From: Verticillium longisporum
Lineage: Eukaryota; Ascomycota; Sordariomycetes; Glomerellales; Plectosphaerellaceae
DNA length: 64,000 nucleotides
NCBI GenBank assembly: GCA_019188255.1
Contig: JAETXT010000013.1
Coordinates: 1,984,001 to 2,048,000, forward strand
Direction of reading: 5' to 3'
The notes beneath the pieces were generated by a model. The model worked only from the letters and a program-made list of their open reading frames with translations, was not told where the DNA came from and searched no databases. Positions within the stretch are counted from its first letter, which is position 1, and every line of letters begins with the position of its first letter. Position numbers and translations under genes: made by a program. Shown in pieces: positions 34,958 to 46,145 of this stretch.

Positions 34958-35558
34958 ATGGCGGGGCTCACAGATGAGCTCAACTACATTCAGTATGACC
35001 ACAGCCTCGAGAGCAAATACCTCCCCGCCATACGCTCTCTCATCGCCAAAGACCTGAGCGAGCCCTACAGCATATATGTCTATCGCTACTTTCTGTGCCA
35101 ATGGGGCCACTTGTGTTTCATGGTAAGTCACGCCATCTTTGACAAGACCGCGGGCAGTTGACTGACGAATCTCTCAGGTCCTCGACCCCTCTGACGCTTC
35201 CCTCGTCGGTGTCATCATCTGCAAACTCGAGGTGCACTCGTCCCACTCTCCTCCCACACGCCGCGGCTACATCGCCATGCTCGCCGTAGCGTCAAGTCAT
35301 CGCGGAAAAGGCATAGCCACGGCCCTCGTCAAGAAGGCCATCGACGCCATGGCCACGAGGAGCGCAGACGAGATTGTGCTCGAGACAGAAGAGACCAACA
35401 TACCCGCGGTGCGCCTCTACGAGCGTCTCGGCTTTCTGCGCTCCAAAAAGCTTCACCGCTACTATCTAAACGGCAACAGCGCCTACCGCCTCGTTTTACT
35501 GCTCAAATCTATCGATCCGGATGCACACATGGAGGAATCGGACGAATTATACTCTTGA
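34958..35558 (+). CDS. naa30: N-alpha-acetyltransferase 30, NatC catalytic subunit
   Basis: Catalytic subunit of NatC, which acetylates nascent N-termini beginning Met followed by a hydrophobic residue, on the ribosome. Exons 34958-35122 and 35178-35558 encode 181 residues. The GNAT fold is clear: [17 protein letters not shown] near the start (typical of Naa30/Mak3), strand [18 protein letters not shown] with the acetyl-CoA R-x-x-G-x-G/A loop, and [18 protein letters not shown] with [16 protein letters not shown] at the end. The intron sits exactly between CFM and VLDPSD. The protein is full length. Partners Naa35 and Naa38 are not in the window. Confidence 0.95.
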
Positions 35559-35839
35559 TTTTGCTTCACTTCACATTATTCATATCATTTGAAGTCACCA
35601 GTCTTCTGCTGGAGCGAGTTTCGCGGGGTGCTGCTCTTGCGCCGGGCATGGGTTATGGTGTTGGGATGCATATTAGGAAGGCCTGCGGCATGGTTATCAA
35701 AAGCAATTTCTGTCTTTCATCTGCGCTCCCATTCTCCGTATTCTCGCCGTGAAATGTCAGATTTTCAGCTGCAAATGGCAGCCCTTCCAGGCTCATGTGG
35801 CAATGTCGAGACTTCAGTCCCGCCATGCCATCATGCTTC

Positions 35840-36924
35840 TCAGATCTGCGCCGTTACCTCGTTTGAGTTGTAGATTGACGCCTTGAGGCCCCAGCTGTTT
35901 CCTCCTGCAATCCCAATGTAGGTAAATGCATCTGGATTCTCACTGTCAGCTTTCGTCATCAGGTTTGGGGGATCCGCCCACGAACCTGGCTTGTAGTATA
36001 CCGCCTTTTTCATCGTCTCAACGACTCCCAGGTCCTGCAGCCCTCGCAGAACCCTGGTGACGTCAGCCATGTCCCGAAAGTCGGCCGTGTAGACGCAGAT
36101 GAGCCGCTCTTTACGGCCCGTATCGTCGGATCTCGGCGCAACCTTTGCTGCGATACCCAGCTCATTGTTGGCAGTAGCTTTAGCAATCAGACCCCAAACT
36201 TCGTTGACCACCTCTGGGTCGCAAAAGAGCATCCACTGGGGTCGAGTCAGTCTCGTGCTCAGCTCACTGATCATGCATGAAGGCGTTGTGTCCTACCTTG
36301 CCTGACCGCACACGGCAAGCATGTGCCAGCTTCAAAACATCTTCCACAGCCGCCTTCCTTTCCTTGTTGGCTTCCCTCGTCTTGACTGCCTTTGTTTTTG
36401 CCGTCAACTCCAGTCCTCCGAGAAAGCCTGTCAGGATATGCAGCCTTTCAGTGCCTCCTTCCACAGCCCTGGCCAGCTGCGTCCCCTCCTCCTCCGGCGC
36501 CTCATCCTCGTTGCCCCTGCTGCCCCGGCTCTGCGAATCCGGCCTCGCCTTACGAGAGATGTACGGATTGCAAACAAAGATCCAGGGCACCTCATTCGAG
36601 GCTTCCGTTGTCGCCGGGGGCAGGCGCGAGAGGAAGTCGTCGATCCTCTCGGTCAGCTGCCAGGCGTAGGGAACGCCGGCGTAGGGGTTGTGCAGCTTGG
36701 GTGCGGTCTTCAACTTCTTCCTGGCCGGCATGGGGCTGAGATGGGCTCGGTCCTGGTGAGCCTGATGCCACTCGTGGACGTCGAAGTCGTCGACGCGAGC
36801 CTGGAGCTCGGCTACGATGTCATCGTCACCTGGCAGTGTCAGCTTCGCAGTTCTGGAATCATGCAGATGACGCAGTGATACCGTAAAAATCTGACTCTGA
36901 GTCGTAAGAAATCTGTGGTGCCAT
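35840..36924 (-). CDS. DUF1917 / BLES03-family protein of unknown function
   Basis: Member of the DUF1917 (Bles03, C11orf68-like) family, related in fold to eIF4E-like proteins; cellular role is not established. Exons 36924-36882, 36829-36297 and 36235-35840 give 323 residues. The start (MAPQISYDSESDFYG) was chosen because its phase joins cleanly to GDDDIVAELQARVDDF; an earlier alternative frame has no such continuity. Conserved blocks: NPYAGVPYAWQLTERIDDFLSRLPP, VPWIFVCNPYISRK, WMLFCDPEVVNEVWGLIAKATA, ERLICVYTADFRDMADVTRVL and TYIGIAGGNSWGLKASIY. A charged stretch (about residues 130-150) separates the two halves. It is divergent from the DPH7 copy. Confidence 0.85.
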
Positions 36925-37529
36925 TGAGGTTGTCGAGATCCCAAAGGTGTTCGGGGTCAGTGTCAAGCTCAGGATCAGAGCACCAAGTTACGCGTTGGAC
37001 GTGTTGTTTTGCAAGTGTCGATACAAAAGAAAATTGCTGTGGTGCTCAATACGTGCCGCTGAAATCACAGAAAGAGTATCGTGTGAAATAGTGATGCAGG
37101 TGAAGGCTATTCGACAAGTTTGTTCAGGGTGACGAGAAAGAGTCTCGCAGAGGAGGCAGGTGGTAGGTGGGCAGGTACTTGCCATGGTCCCGCCACTAGA
37201 TCCCTCCCCTTGACACTCATGACGTTGAGCAGGGGTATTGCTTTTCAGCAAATCGACCCATGTCCTTTCAATCGGCGTTTGCTTTTTGATACAACCCCTC
37301 CATGCGGTTGTTTGTCAACTGGAACGAGTTGGGTTTGTGGCATGGCGCAGATGCTTGTCGAATTGGGACGATTCGATGCTGGTGGCGGGCCGGCCCGCAC
37401 ATTTTAGAATCAAGGAGATGGTGGTGTCAATTCAAAGGCGAGCATGAATAAACCTCATCCTCCACAGTACCATTTCACACATAATCCACTTCATACAGTC
37501 CAGCACAGGCGGCTAGGACAATCCACAGA
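36925..37529. other. divergent promoter DUF1917 gene / DPH7 copy
   Basis: About 600 bases between divergent starts; no gene and no clear box seen. Confidence 0.5.
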
Positions 37530-38102
37530 ATGAGTGACGAAGGCCGGACAATCGCCTCAACCCAAAGTATCGTGCTGGACTTGCCGCCGAGCTGTATCGA
37601 GTTTTCCCAGACGCACCCCTCCTACTTCGTTGTCGGGACCTACAACTTGCAGAAGGACGACAAGGTGGAAACGAAGCCCGATGCCTCCGAAGACGACGAA
37701 AGTTCTTTCGAGCACGGAGAGGTGACCGCGTCAAAGAAGACGCAGAGTGCAATGGCACCCTCGTCGTGTTCAGGCTCGTGGATGCAACGATGTAAGATTC
37801 TACCTCAAGCTCCTGCCATCCTACATGTTGCTGACACCGGACAAAGGCATCATGTTCAGGTAGTCTCACAGCCATCTGCGATCCTAGACCTTCACTTCTG
37901 CCCCATCGTTGGCAAGCAAGACATTCTAGCAGTGGCCTCCAGCACAGGCACGCTCGCTATCATGCAACTGGACCCAACATCTGACGAGTCCTCGCCGCTG
38001 AAGCACATCGCGACGAGCACATTCCCTGATACCCCTGATGGTGTTCTTTTCCTGTCTGAGAGACACTTGAAAGCAAAGTGCAGCGGGATAAGAGTTGAAT
38101 GA
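37530..38102 (+). pseudogene. dph7: DPH7 (diphthine methylesterase WD protein), frameshifted and truncated
   Basis: The intact enzyme removes a methyl ester from diphthine on eEF2 during diphthamide synthesis and is a WD-repeat propeller of about 350-450 residues. Here only the first third is recognisable: SIVLDLPPSCIEFSQTHPSYFVVGTYNLQ, then NGTLVVFRLVDAT in another frame, a 55-base intron (37792-37846), and HHVQVVSQPSAILDLHFCP, ILAVASSTGTLAIMQLDP and DGVLFLS. A single base is missing near 37748 (between KTQS and NGT), and a stop at 38100 ends the frame where the next WD repeats should begin. The next 400 bases show only weak, broken continuity in other frames. Either a decayed copy with an intact gene elsewhere, or a gene hit by several sequence errors; the loss of everything after 38100 favours decay. 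Confidence 0.7.
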
Positions 38103-38718
38103 TCGAGGGGAGCAATTCAAGACTGTCGCCCAATTTCTAGCAAAGGATCGAGGGGTAAAACAGATCCAGGTCCTCTCAGCCGACGACACGCATGATGGAC
38201 CAGTATGCTGTGTCACCCCAGGAGCTGATAGCAGGGTAGCCATTGTGCACAGCCTTGTCGATGTATGGCGACAGACCCGCAGAGTCCCCTCTACTCTTTA
38301 TCCCGTCTTCCGAAAGAGGGGCTTGTAAGAGTCATGGATCAGAGTCCAGGGGCATGATCCAATATCTCCATCATGATGGATCTCTGGTACTGGGATGAAA
38401 AAAAAGTTTCTCCTCTCCGGCCGAAATCGAAACTTCTCTGGACCCTTCAGAAGGTGAGTAAGATCTACAACCACCCTGGTGTTCATTCACCGAGTGCGCC
38501 GTTTCAATCGACCAAATTTCTACACCGATGGTCGTGTGGATGAATGACGGTTGTGGAAGTTGGTTTGAGATCAGTTATCAAGAGTTCCCACAACAGCAAA
38601 ACTCAACGCGTCATTCAGAAGCGGCTGTTGCTTATGCCACTCGATGTAGAAGAATCCTATTCTTCCCGCGGCTGCTTTCAAAGTAAAAGACAAGAGGTGA
38701 TGCCTCGGGTATAACAGC
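38103..38718. other. degenerate sequence between the DPH7 copy and tRNA-Leu
   Basis: About 600 bases. A short frame continues at 38095-38328, but I cannot match it with confidence to DPH7 WD repeats. It may be the rotted remainder of DPH7. No other gene seen. Confidence 0.4.
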
Positions 38719-38724
38719 AAAAAA
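38719..38724 (-). terminator. RNA polymerase III terminator of tRNA-Leu
   Basis: Six consecutive T on the minus strand, five bases past the 3' end of the tRNA gene. Confidence 0.75.
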
Positions 38725-38729
38725 TGTAT

Positions 38730-38826
38730 TGATGAGGACGAGACTCGAACGCGCGGGTTGCCCCACCAGGAAATCTAGTTAAGGTAGACCTTAACCTGGC
38801 GCCATAACCAACTCGGCCACCTCACC
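38730..38826 (-). tRNA. tRNA-Leu (anticodon AAG) with intron
   Basis: On minus, the acceptor arm GGTGAGG pairs with CCTCATC (one G-U), followed by discriminator A. The D arm is TGGCCGAGTTGGTTATGGC. The anticodon stem CCAGG/CCTGG encloses TTAAGG, giving anticodon AAG, then an intron of about 17 bases whose CCTTAA can pair with the anticodon loop, as is usual for fungal tRNA introns. A long variable arm and the T loop TTCGAGT make it class II, fitting leucine. The T stem has one mismatch. A T6 terminator follows. Decodes CUU (and CUC after A34-to-inosine editing). Confidence 0.88.
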
Positions 38827-39455
38827 AATTGATGACAGTGTGTCGTAGTAGGCTAGTATATGATTCCTTTCCCCACACGATCTCAGGCTAGGAGAAACAA
38901 AATGAGACCATGGCGGCGCTCTGTCCGATCATCGATGTTGATAGCAGCGGTTCCATTTCAAAATGTCCTCTTTCTTTTCAAAAGCTTGAGTAGCTGTGCA
39001 TCCTCAGCTTTATGTATGTCGCATACCTCTTGGCTATGCAAGGTATGTATTGAAGATCTATCGTCCACAGCCTTTTGTCAATATCAACTGGCAGCTAGTG
39101 CCTGCAGGTCCAGTGGCCATGACTGAGGGCAGCAAAAGAGTCCATCATCATACACGTAAATCAAGACAAGGCACACCTGTGATACTACAGCGCCAGACGC
39201 GGTTACTTTTGTGCATCGTTGGGCCTTGTTCGTCGCTTCATTTTGATGATATAGTATCCACTCCGGATTCCAACTGTTTCCCTGTTCAAGAATCTGCTAT
39301 GATGCTCCTCCGAGCGGCTCAGTCATTGTCCTCCAAGGGCAATGCCATCAGTGCAGCGCCCCTGAAAGGAGCTCATAATGGCCTTGTCATCAGGTGAATG
39401 AAAGGCTACAGGCTTGACGCGGTGGTGTGCATTCGGCAGACCAACCTGGCCTCAT
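38827..39455. other. intergenic between tRNA-Leu and the methyltransferase
   Basis: About 630 bases, no gene I can support. Confidence 0.5.
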
Positions 39456-40619
39456 TTACTGCTCGAAAATATAAATCTCCACGGACTCCGACTCTTGTCC
39501 CATGACAGGAAGAGGCAGAACGTCCTGCTCGGCTACGACCCATCCCCCCTTTGACATGAGGTCAAACAAGGCCTTCTCCGATTCGTGCCGAGGTTTCGTG
39601 GCGAGCAGAACACGCGTCGTCGCGGTTTTCCCTGCGGACACATGGTTCTTATTGGCATCGTGCAACGCCGTCAGGGTGCCAACCAAAGCCGGTAGCATAT
39701 CGACGTTGTATGTGCAGTCACTCAAAACAATGAGATGCCAGAAATTCTCTTGCACGCGTGGGCCAAACCTGCCCTTTCGCCCATCCTCCCAGTCGAGACT
39801 CTCAAATGAGGGTATTGCCTGGGCCTCGCTAGGCAACGTTGATGCGAGACAATCAATGTTCGCTTGCGTCCTGTCCTCAGCCTCAGGGAGATCTGTCAGC
39901 AGCAGCTGCGATGACTGCCTTTGTGAACCGGAAAGCAGGGCAGCGATGCCTAGACCCAGAATGCCCACACCGCAACCCAACTCTATAATGTGAAGAGGGC
40001 CATCAGAGGCCAAGACCTGCGTCAATCTTGGAAGGGTTCCGCTGTTCACAGAGGACGTCCCGTGCTCCAGGAGGATCGACGTCGCGACAACGCCGGCGTC
40101 CCAAATATGGCGCGCGATGCTCTCCCCGATGTCTTCTTCGACCTGGACATAAGACGGCGCCTCTTCGCTGCCGATGCGTAATCTTCGGAACGAGACATGA
40201 GGCGCTTCCACATTAGGATAGTGAACGTCTGCCCAGACGGGCATGATGCGACCGCGGTCATCGGACCGAAGGGACGACACGACATCGTTGGTGCTGCCTG
40301 CCCAAGCCTGTGCTGTGGGGAAGACAAAAACACGAAGGTCGGTGCTGGAGCAGATGCCCAGAGGCAGGTCTGTCTTGATGACCCTTGTTCCTGGTCGCCA
40401 TTCAAGAATCTGAGAGGCCTTGATGTCGGACGGCTGGGGCTTGCGACCTTCGGCGTCAACTGAAGCTGCATAGGCGCCTGCTTTCAGCTTTATGGGGTCT
40501 TCAGGGCCGAGAAATGAGTCTCCGAGGTCCGTGGTGATGGTCAGGACGACATGGACTGACGATGCCCCACGTTGGTCGGTGGAGAGGGCCGGCGGCCGCA
40601 AGAGGCGGATGTAGTGCAT
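39456..40619 (-). CDS. family-16 (seven-beta-strand) protein lysine methyltransferase-like protein
   Basis: SAM-dependent methyltransferase of the METTL21/EFM-type family 16, which methylate lysines in elongation factors, chaperones or ribosomal proteins; the substrate cannot be told. One exon, 387 residues, starting MHYIRLLRPP at 40619 (in-frame TTG upstream is not used). The N-terminal half, about 150 residues, is family-specific (VHVVLTITTDLGDSFLG, TRVIKTDLPL). The Rossmann core has motif I in IIELGCGVGILGLGIAALL, the acidic motif II in LLLTDLPEA, and the DxxY-type motif in VLSDCTYNVDMLPALV. It ends with ESVEIYIFEQ, as in family members. Divergent from the deaminase gene. Confidence 0.85.
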   Translation of the reverse strand: MHYIRLLRPPALSTDQRGASSVHVVLTITTDLGDSFLGPEDPIKLKAGAYAASVDAEGRKPQPSDIKASQILEWRPGTRVIKTDLPLGICSSTDLRVFVFPTAQAWAGSTNDVVSSLRSDDRGRIMPVWADVHYPNVEAPHVSFRRLRIGSEEAPSYVQVEEDIGESIARHIWDAGVVATSILLEHGTSSVNSGTLPRLTQVLASDGPLHIIELGCGVGILGLGIAALLSGSQRQSSQLLLTDLPEAEDRTQANIDCLASTLPSEAQAIPSFESLDWEDGRKGRFGPRVQENFWHLIVLSDCTYNVDMLPALVGTLTALHDANKNHVSAGKTATTRVLLATKPRHESEKALFDLMSKGGWVVAEQDVLPLPVMGQESESVEIYIFEQ

Positions 40620-41184
40620 CACGTAGCGGAGGCGGGGATACAAATCTGGAGGTCCCTCACGAGCAGATGCGTTTCATCCGATGGTGTCGTGCAATTGAAT
40701 ACGTGAACGCGGCCATCTTGTCGACCATGCAAGGGTAGAAGCTTCTCAGATGTTAAGATATCGTGGAAGTGGATGACACAGTAGGATTAGTCACCCCATT
40801 TTCTGTAGGGGAAGGCCCCTGTACTCCAGGACTGACCATGAGACGACTCAGTCGCCATTCTTTTTCGCTTCAACATCAAAGACATGCAGCTACCACCACG
40901 AGAGCAATCACGGCATCCGCGTTCGCAATGCACCCCACGAACATGAGCGATATCGAATGCAAGCGCATCGAGAAAGCGCCATCAAAAGTCGGAGGTCGCC
41001 GTTATCAGCAACCAGCGACCAGTGATGACCCCGCGGGCAGCCCCGATAAGGACGCCGTCAGACTCAGCTGTCGACGCCGCCAGCGGAATATATCCATCGC
41101 CATTGCTCCGGCAGAGCTCGACTGACGACTGACTTTGACCTCGCAGCACAGATACTGCGATCACCTGATAACTCTTTCGCCATC
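40620..41184. other. divergent promoter methyltransferase / deaminase-fold gene
   Basis: About 565 bases between divergent start codons; no gene or clear box. Confidence 0.5.
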
Positions 41185-41844
41185 ATGCCGTCCCATACAT
41201 CCAAAGACCTGCTGGCAGCCCTCCTCAAGACGACCGAGGCCGACATCATCCCCCTGACGCGCGAGGGCGTCACGTCGGGCAGCAAAGTCTTCGGCGCCGC
41301 GAGCCTCTCCGGTGCCTCCCTGGCACCCTACACCGTCTCCACCAACCACAACCGCACCTCTCCCCTCCTCCACGGCGAGATCAACTGCATCCAAAAGTTC
41401 TACACCGTCTCCCACCCGGACCCCGCCTCGCGGCCGAGCCCTGGCGACGACTGCGTCTTCTTCGCCACCCACGAGCCCTGCAGCCTCTGCCTCAGCGGCA
41501 TTACCTGGTCCGGCTTCAAGGAGCTCTATTTCCTCTTCACGTACGAGGACAGCCGGGACCGCTTCGCCATACCCTACGACCTCGAGATTCTGGAAGAGGT
41601 GTTCCGCGTCAAGGCCGAGGGCGAGACGGAGGCGGCGCTGTCCCGGCGCGCGCTGTATAACAGGAGCAACAAGTTCTTCGAGGCGCGGAGCCTAGGGGAT
41701 CTGGTGGAGGACCTGGAAGACGCTGCTGAGCGGGAGCACTGGGCGGCCGAGGTCGAGCGCGTCAAGGGCCTCTACGACGGGCTCAGCAAGACATATCAAG
41801 AAGGCAAGAAGTCTGGAGCCGCCACGTCGAGCACGTGGAAGTAG
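41185..41844 (+). CDS. CMP/dCMP-type deaminase-fold protein
   Basis: Zinc-dependent cytidine/deoxycytidylate deaminase superfamily member; natural substrate unknown. One exon of 219 residues. The active-site blocks are HGEINCIQ (zinc His and proton-shuttle Glu, residues about 73-75) and, 36 residues on, THEPCSLCLSGITWSGF with the two zinc Cys. The C-terminal third is helical and charged (LVEDLEDAAEREHWAAEVERV), then a Ser/Thr tail. Gly instead of the common Ala between His and Glu is tolerated in parts of this family. It could act on a free base, a nucleoside or a small metabolite; no signal peptide is seen. Strong GC3 bias and a complete motif set make the gene model secure. Confidence 0.87.
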   Translation: MPSHTSKDLLAALLKTTEADIIPLTREGVTSGSKVFGAASLSGASLAPYTVSTNHNRTSPLLHGEINCIQKFYTVSHPDPASRPSPGDDCVFFATHEPCSLCLSGITWSGFKELYFLFTYEDSRDRFAIPYDLEILEEVFRVKAEGETEAALSRRALYNRSNKFFEARSLGDLVEDLEDAAEREHWAAEVERVKGLYDGLSKTYQEGKKSGAATSSTWK

Positions 41845-44279
41845 TATGTTGTTGTCGGCCGAGTGACCGCCTTGAACCGCGAGCGAGGGGCCCTTGATTG
41901 TAGAACGCGTGGGTACGGGCCTGGTTTGCCTCCAAATGTGAGAGGGGTTCTGCAAGGGGGCAATATATCCTTTGTAATAGTCTTGGAGTTCACCGCACTG
42001 TGTCGTCGCACGAGGTTTGCTATTAGCCCGACGTATCGCGGTCTTCGCGGCCGCGACCCCGCCGCGGGCGAGCAGTTCATGCATGCATGCGGCGCAGCAG
42101 AATATGGTGTGACCACGCGGCTGACAGGCTGTGTTCACGTCGTCGGCTAGAGCTGGGGAGCACATAGTAGGCAAGGGAGTACAGGTCAGGGAGCTGGGGA
42201 TTGCCGGTGCAACACGGGTCAAACAATTAGTTCGATGTGGCTGAGGGTGGCCTTGGTTGAGACTGGAAAGTGCACTGTTGCACTGGGGGGCGTTATGTTA
42301 CAGGTAGAGCGCAAGGCCAAGAAGAGAATCTATCACCGAGATTTCGAGGTCTGAATTCGTGTTTTCTAGGTCAATTACTAAGAGTAAAGGTCATTCTGCC
42401 CGTGATTGTGGACGTATGCCCGAGCCGGTAGAAGCTATTCAAGATGGAAATCAACAACTCTAGATCAACCAGCCCAGATGAAAGGAGTTCAATAAGAAGT
42501 TTCAGAAGCTACTGATACATCAACTCGATATCCCGACCTCGGGAAACTAGCGAGGGCACATCCCAACAGGAGCGTCGTGTACTAGATCACTAGGTGTTCC
42601 AATGCTTCTATAATCTGACCAGGGATATTCATGTATTGGCATGGTATAAGGTGAACACTACGTGTGAGCCTAGTCTTCCGATTATCTTACGAGCTATATG
42701 ACTTGCTGTAGAGCCTTGTCTCTCGCCACAAGAAGCTACCACTTCTGATCCCTCTAAGAGGGTTTGAGAATTACTGGCCAAGACTTCTGTCAGCTCAGAG
42801 AATGACAGATCATCTACAGAGGCATGAGGAAGTATGTCTTTTTAATTCTTTTACCCCTTGTCTTATCCGACTTTCAGATCTCTTGTGCTGTCTCGGGGAA
42901 TTGATAACGAGCTACATACAAAAGAGCTGCAAATGCAAACCTCGCCACCAACGCGCTCCGTTTCGTAGAACTTTTGAACTACTTAAGCACCTTGACATGA
43001 CCTCTTCGATTTTACCGTCTTGAGCAACAACACCCACAAAGTCTACCTAACAGACGAGACCAGAAAGTAGACAGGTCTTTTTGAACGGTTCTCAAAGTCA
43101 CACGAATAGTCTTTGCTCGTTATTTGCAACATCTGACTTGAGACGTCGGATATCTAAACACACCTATTTCTCATCTGACAGGAAGAACTGCGGCGTGACG
43201 TTCGAGCGCAATCAGGGTACTCAATACACACGTTTACTTCAACAAATCTCAGACGCGGCTTTCGTATTTGTAGTGTATTCAGCTCCAGTCTCAAGAATAA
43301 GAAGATAGTTTTAATGTCGTCGAGCTGTATTCCTTTCTGTCATGAATTTTGACTGGTACATATTAGTGACAGGCTGCTTCTGCTTTTCTCCAAGAGCACA
43401 CGACCCAATTCATGATGTCCTCGGTGACTTTGCCACAGCTCTTCGGGCTCCACAGCAAGCCGACTCTATGGTTGTGGTCATGGATATGTGCCGAATATGC
43501 ATCGCCATGGAGCTGGAAACGGCGCAATACGAATCAAAGTGGCTTCGGCATCGAGTAACATATGACTAGCCGTTAAAATCAGTAACACGAACACGAGAGA
43601 TTCGCAAGCCCGAGCCGCTTCAAGCTTCCTCGCAGCATGACTGGGGCGCGTGAGTCGTCCATCATGGCGAACCTCGTCCCATCGCCAGCATCAGTAGATC
43701 ACACGCGGTGGCCCTCGCACATGGCCAACCTTATTTCCCGCAACGCCGTTATATCAGGCATGCGCTCGCCGTCAGGCCACTGTTCAAGCGCACCGCGAGG
43801 GCATCAGCAGATCACGTCGGCCAACTCTAGGTTCACATCCAGCCGTGCGCAAAGTCCACGATACCACCCACGACAAGCTCTCAACCGTGACACTACAGAT
43901 CGCCATTTCCCACGCGATACACCGCCGCACAAACTCTGCTCCCCATGCCGACGATGCTCGATGCGAGCACACCGACTCGCACCTCGAGCGCCGCATCACA
44001 CACCAACGACCAGCTTCAGGACCTGGTCAGGGTAGAAAGAGGGGTGTGTGCATAAACCCTCTTGCCGGGGTCCCAACGTCGGCCGCATTGGCCAGCAGGC
44101 CCCCAGACGGATGACGTTGGTGCGTGGCCCGCAACGAGCAGCCCGCATGGCGCCCGCCCCCTCTCTTGGAGCTGCTGCCTCTCCCTCAACTGTTTTCGTG
44201 TCTTGCTTTTCACAAACGCACAGGACGGCACAGGATCGAGCAGCGCGTTCCAGGAGAATGTCGAGGTGCGCATGTGGGC

Positions 44280-44302
44280 GTCTGTCTGTCTGTCTGTCTG
44301 TG
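44280..44302. repeat. (TCTG)n tetranucleotide repeat
   Basis: Five to six tandem TCTG units, seen directly. Confidence 0.8.
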
Positions 44303-45702
44303 GGTGGGTGGGGCAAAGGAGGCAGACAGGCGCGTCGCAGATATTCGCTCATTCGAGGGCCAGTGTGATAGTGAGTGAGTGTGTGTGCGCGAGAGAAGTA
44401 ATCCCTTTTCGGGCCCTTTTCTTCTTCCTCACCCTGGAGAGGGGTGGGTTGCGCCGGCGCGTAATGTGCCCCGAGCCCGTGCCGCACGGCAACCCTTCTG
44501 CGCTCTCGTGGGCGCGTGTCACGCTGGCCATGGCTCCTGAGTAGTTGGAAATGATGTAACTGGCGCAGCTGGGGGGCCTCGAGAAACAACGACGGAGAAT
44601 CAGGGCAGAGAGGACGAAAGGTGGGCTTGGCCCCCTCCTCCCGTGGATGCGGATTCGTACCCCTCAGCGACCCCTCTCAACCTCTCAACACGAGACAACA
44701 TGGCCAACATAACAACGCAACAAACGACACGACACGACACGTCGGTTCGTTCGTGCCCCTCCAGCTCATGAGAGCGGGGCAACTTGATTGACAGTTACAT
44801 GATAGAAGGGGAAGAAAGAAGAAGAGGGGCAGTCCTGCGGCCCGCGGCTTTTGCGGGCGGCGCGGGAGGGGGGGCGTGTGCAGCAAGGCGGGCACGTTAG
44901 GCAAGGGCCCCGCAGGATACAGTGGTGATCGCCTCATTGCCGCGGGCGAGAGTGCATTCTGGTGGCCTGACTGACTGACTTTCCGGTAGCAGGGGGGCAG
45001 GGGGGCGGAAGAGGACGCTGAAGCTTGTAGGCAGGCGGGTCCGGAAGGGTATGCAGGCCTCCCGGCGGGGGAGCCGTCGTCCTAGGCCCTTTTGACTTTC
45101 GGCTGGACTACTTACATGGTAACTGGCAGAGGACACAGAGTCCCGGTCGAGGGGGGTGATGGATGATGGCAGGACGACTGGCCTGAACTTGCAGAGCGAC
45201 GGCAGCGTCGTCGAAAAGAATAGCTCATCTGACGCTGCAGCTCAGCCCGCTGCGTTTTTGTTTTGTTTTTAGAACCTCAGCCAGCTTCCACGACACCTTG
45301 CCAACGCAGGGAAACACAACTTGCCTGTTGGCATGCAGGTCATCATCGCGAAGGGGGTGCACCTAAGGCACGTTTGGGTATATGCAGCATCATGGCTCAC
45401 CACTTTCTGTCGACCCAACCAACGAGCAAAGCCCTAAGGCAGGGAGGCACACACATTAAGGGGGAAAAAAAAAGGCACGTTCAGCCTGATCCTTCGTCGT
45501 GAAATGCCAGAACACCAGCCGCTGTGACATCTTCGCCCCCAGCACACGTGGGCAGCACAAGTGCTGACCGCCAACTGCCGGGGCCACCGCCCATTGGCCC
45601 CCGAGCCGCCCCAACCAGCCCCCCTTCAGCGCCCCAAGGACGCCGAGATACAGCGCCTGAGCCCTGATCCTGGTTCCTTCCAGTGAGACGTGCCCTAGAC
45701 AG

Positions 45703-45760
45703 GCACCTACCTTACCTTACCTAGGTACCACCTTAGGTACCTACCTACCTACCTACCTAC
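45703..45760. repeat. ACCT/AGGT tetranucleotide block
   Basis: Repeated TACC/CCTA units with embedded CTAGGTACC and TTAGGTACC palindromes. Such GGTA/CCTA blocks are common in promoters of filamentous ascomycetes; here no gene starts nearby. Confidence 0.75.
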
Positions 45761-45951
45761 TCTCTGTGGTACATCAGTGCCTGTGAGACGTGAAGCAGGC
45801 TGTGGGAGCAATAGACGCGCACACAGATGCCACCTCTCTTTTCTTTTGCGGCACCCGCCATGAGACACGCAGATCCGGGACGGCCGGCGCGTGAGACAAT
45901 GGATGCGCGCTCTCGGCAGACGACTCTGCACTTCTGACTACTGCCGCCGGT

Positions 45952-45977
45952 GCTGCTGCTGCTGCTGCTGCTGCTGC
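45952..45977. repeat. (GCT)n trinucleotide repeat
   Basis: About eight uninterrupted GCT units. No coding frame convincingly uses them. Confidence 0.85.
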
Positions 45978-46124
45978 AAGCCTACTCCTCCAGACGCGCC
46001 TGCGACGGCGCATCTCGTTCGGTGAAGCCAGAAGCCGGCACGGCCACGGCGGCGTTTCGGCCTTTGCTTGTGCTGCCTTGCTTGCTCGCCGGCTGCTTCA
46101 AGGGAGGCATCCGAATTGTGTCGG

Positions 46125-46145
46125 GTGTGTGTGTGTGTGTGTGTG
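46125..46145. repeat. (GT)n dinucleotide repeat
   Basis: About ten GT units, seen directly. Confidence 0.85.

Noticed and set aside
42250..43330. Transposon relic in the AT-rich stretch
   Set aside because: No transposase, reverse transcriptase or terminal repeat could be recognised, so I did not annotate it as a mobile element.
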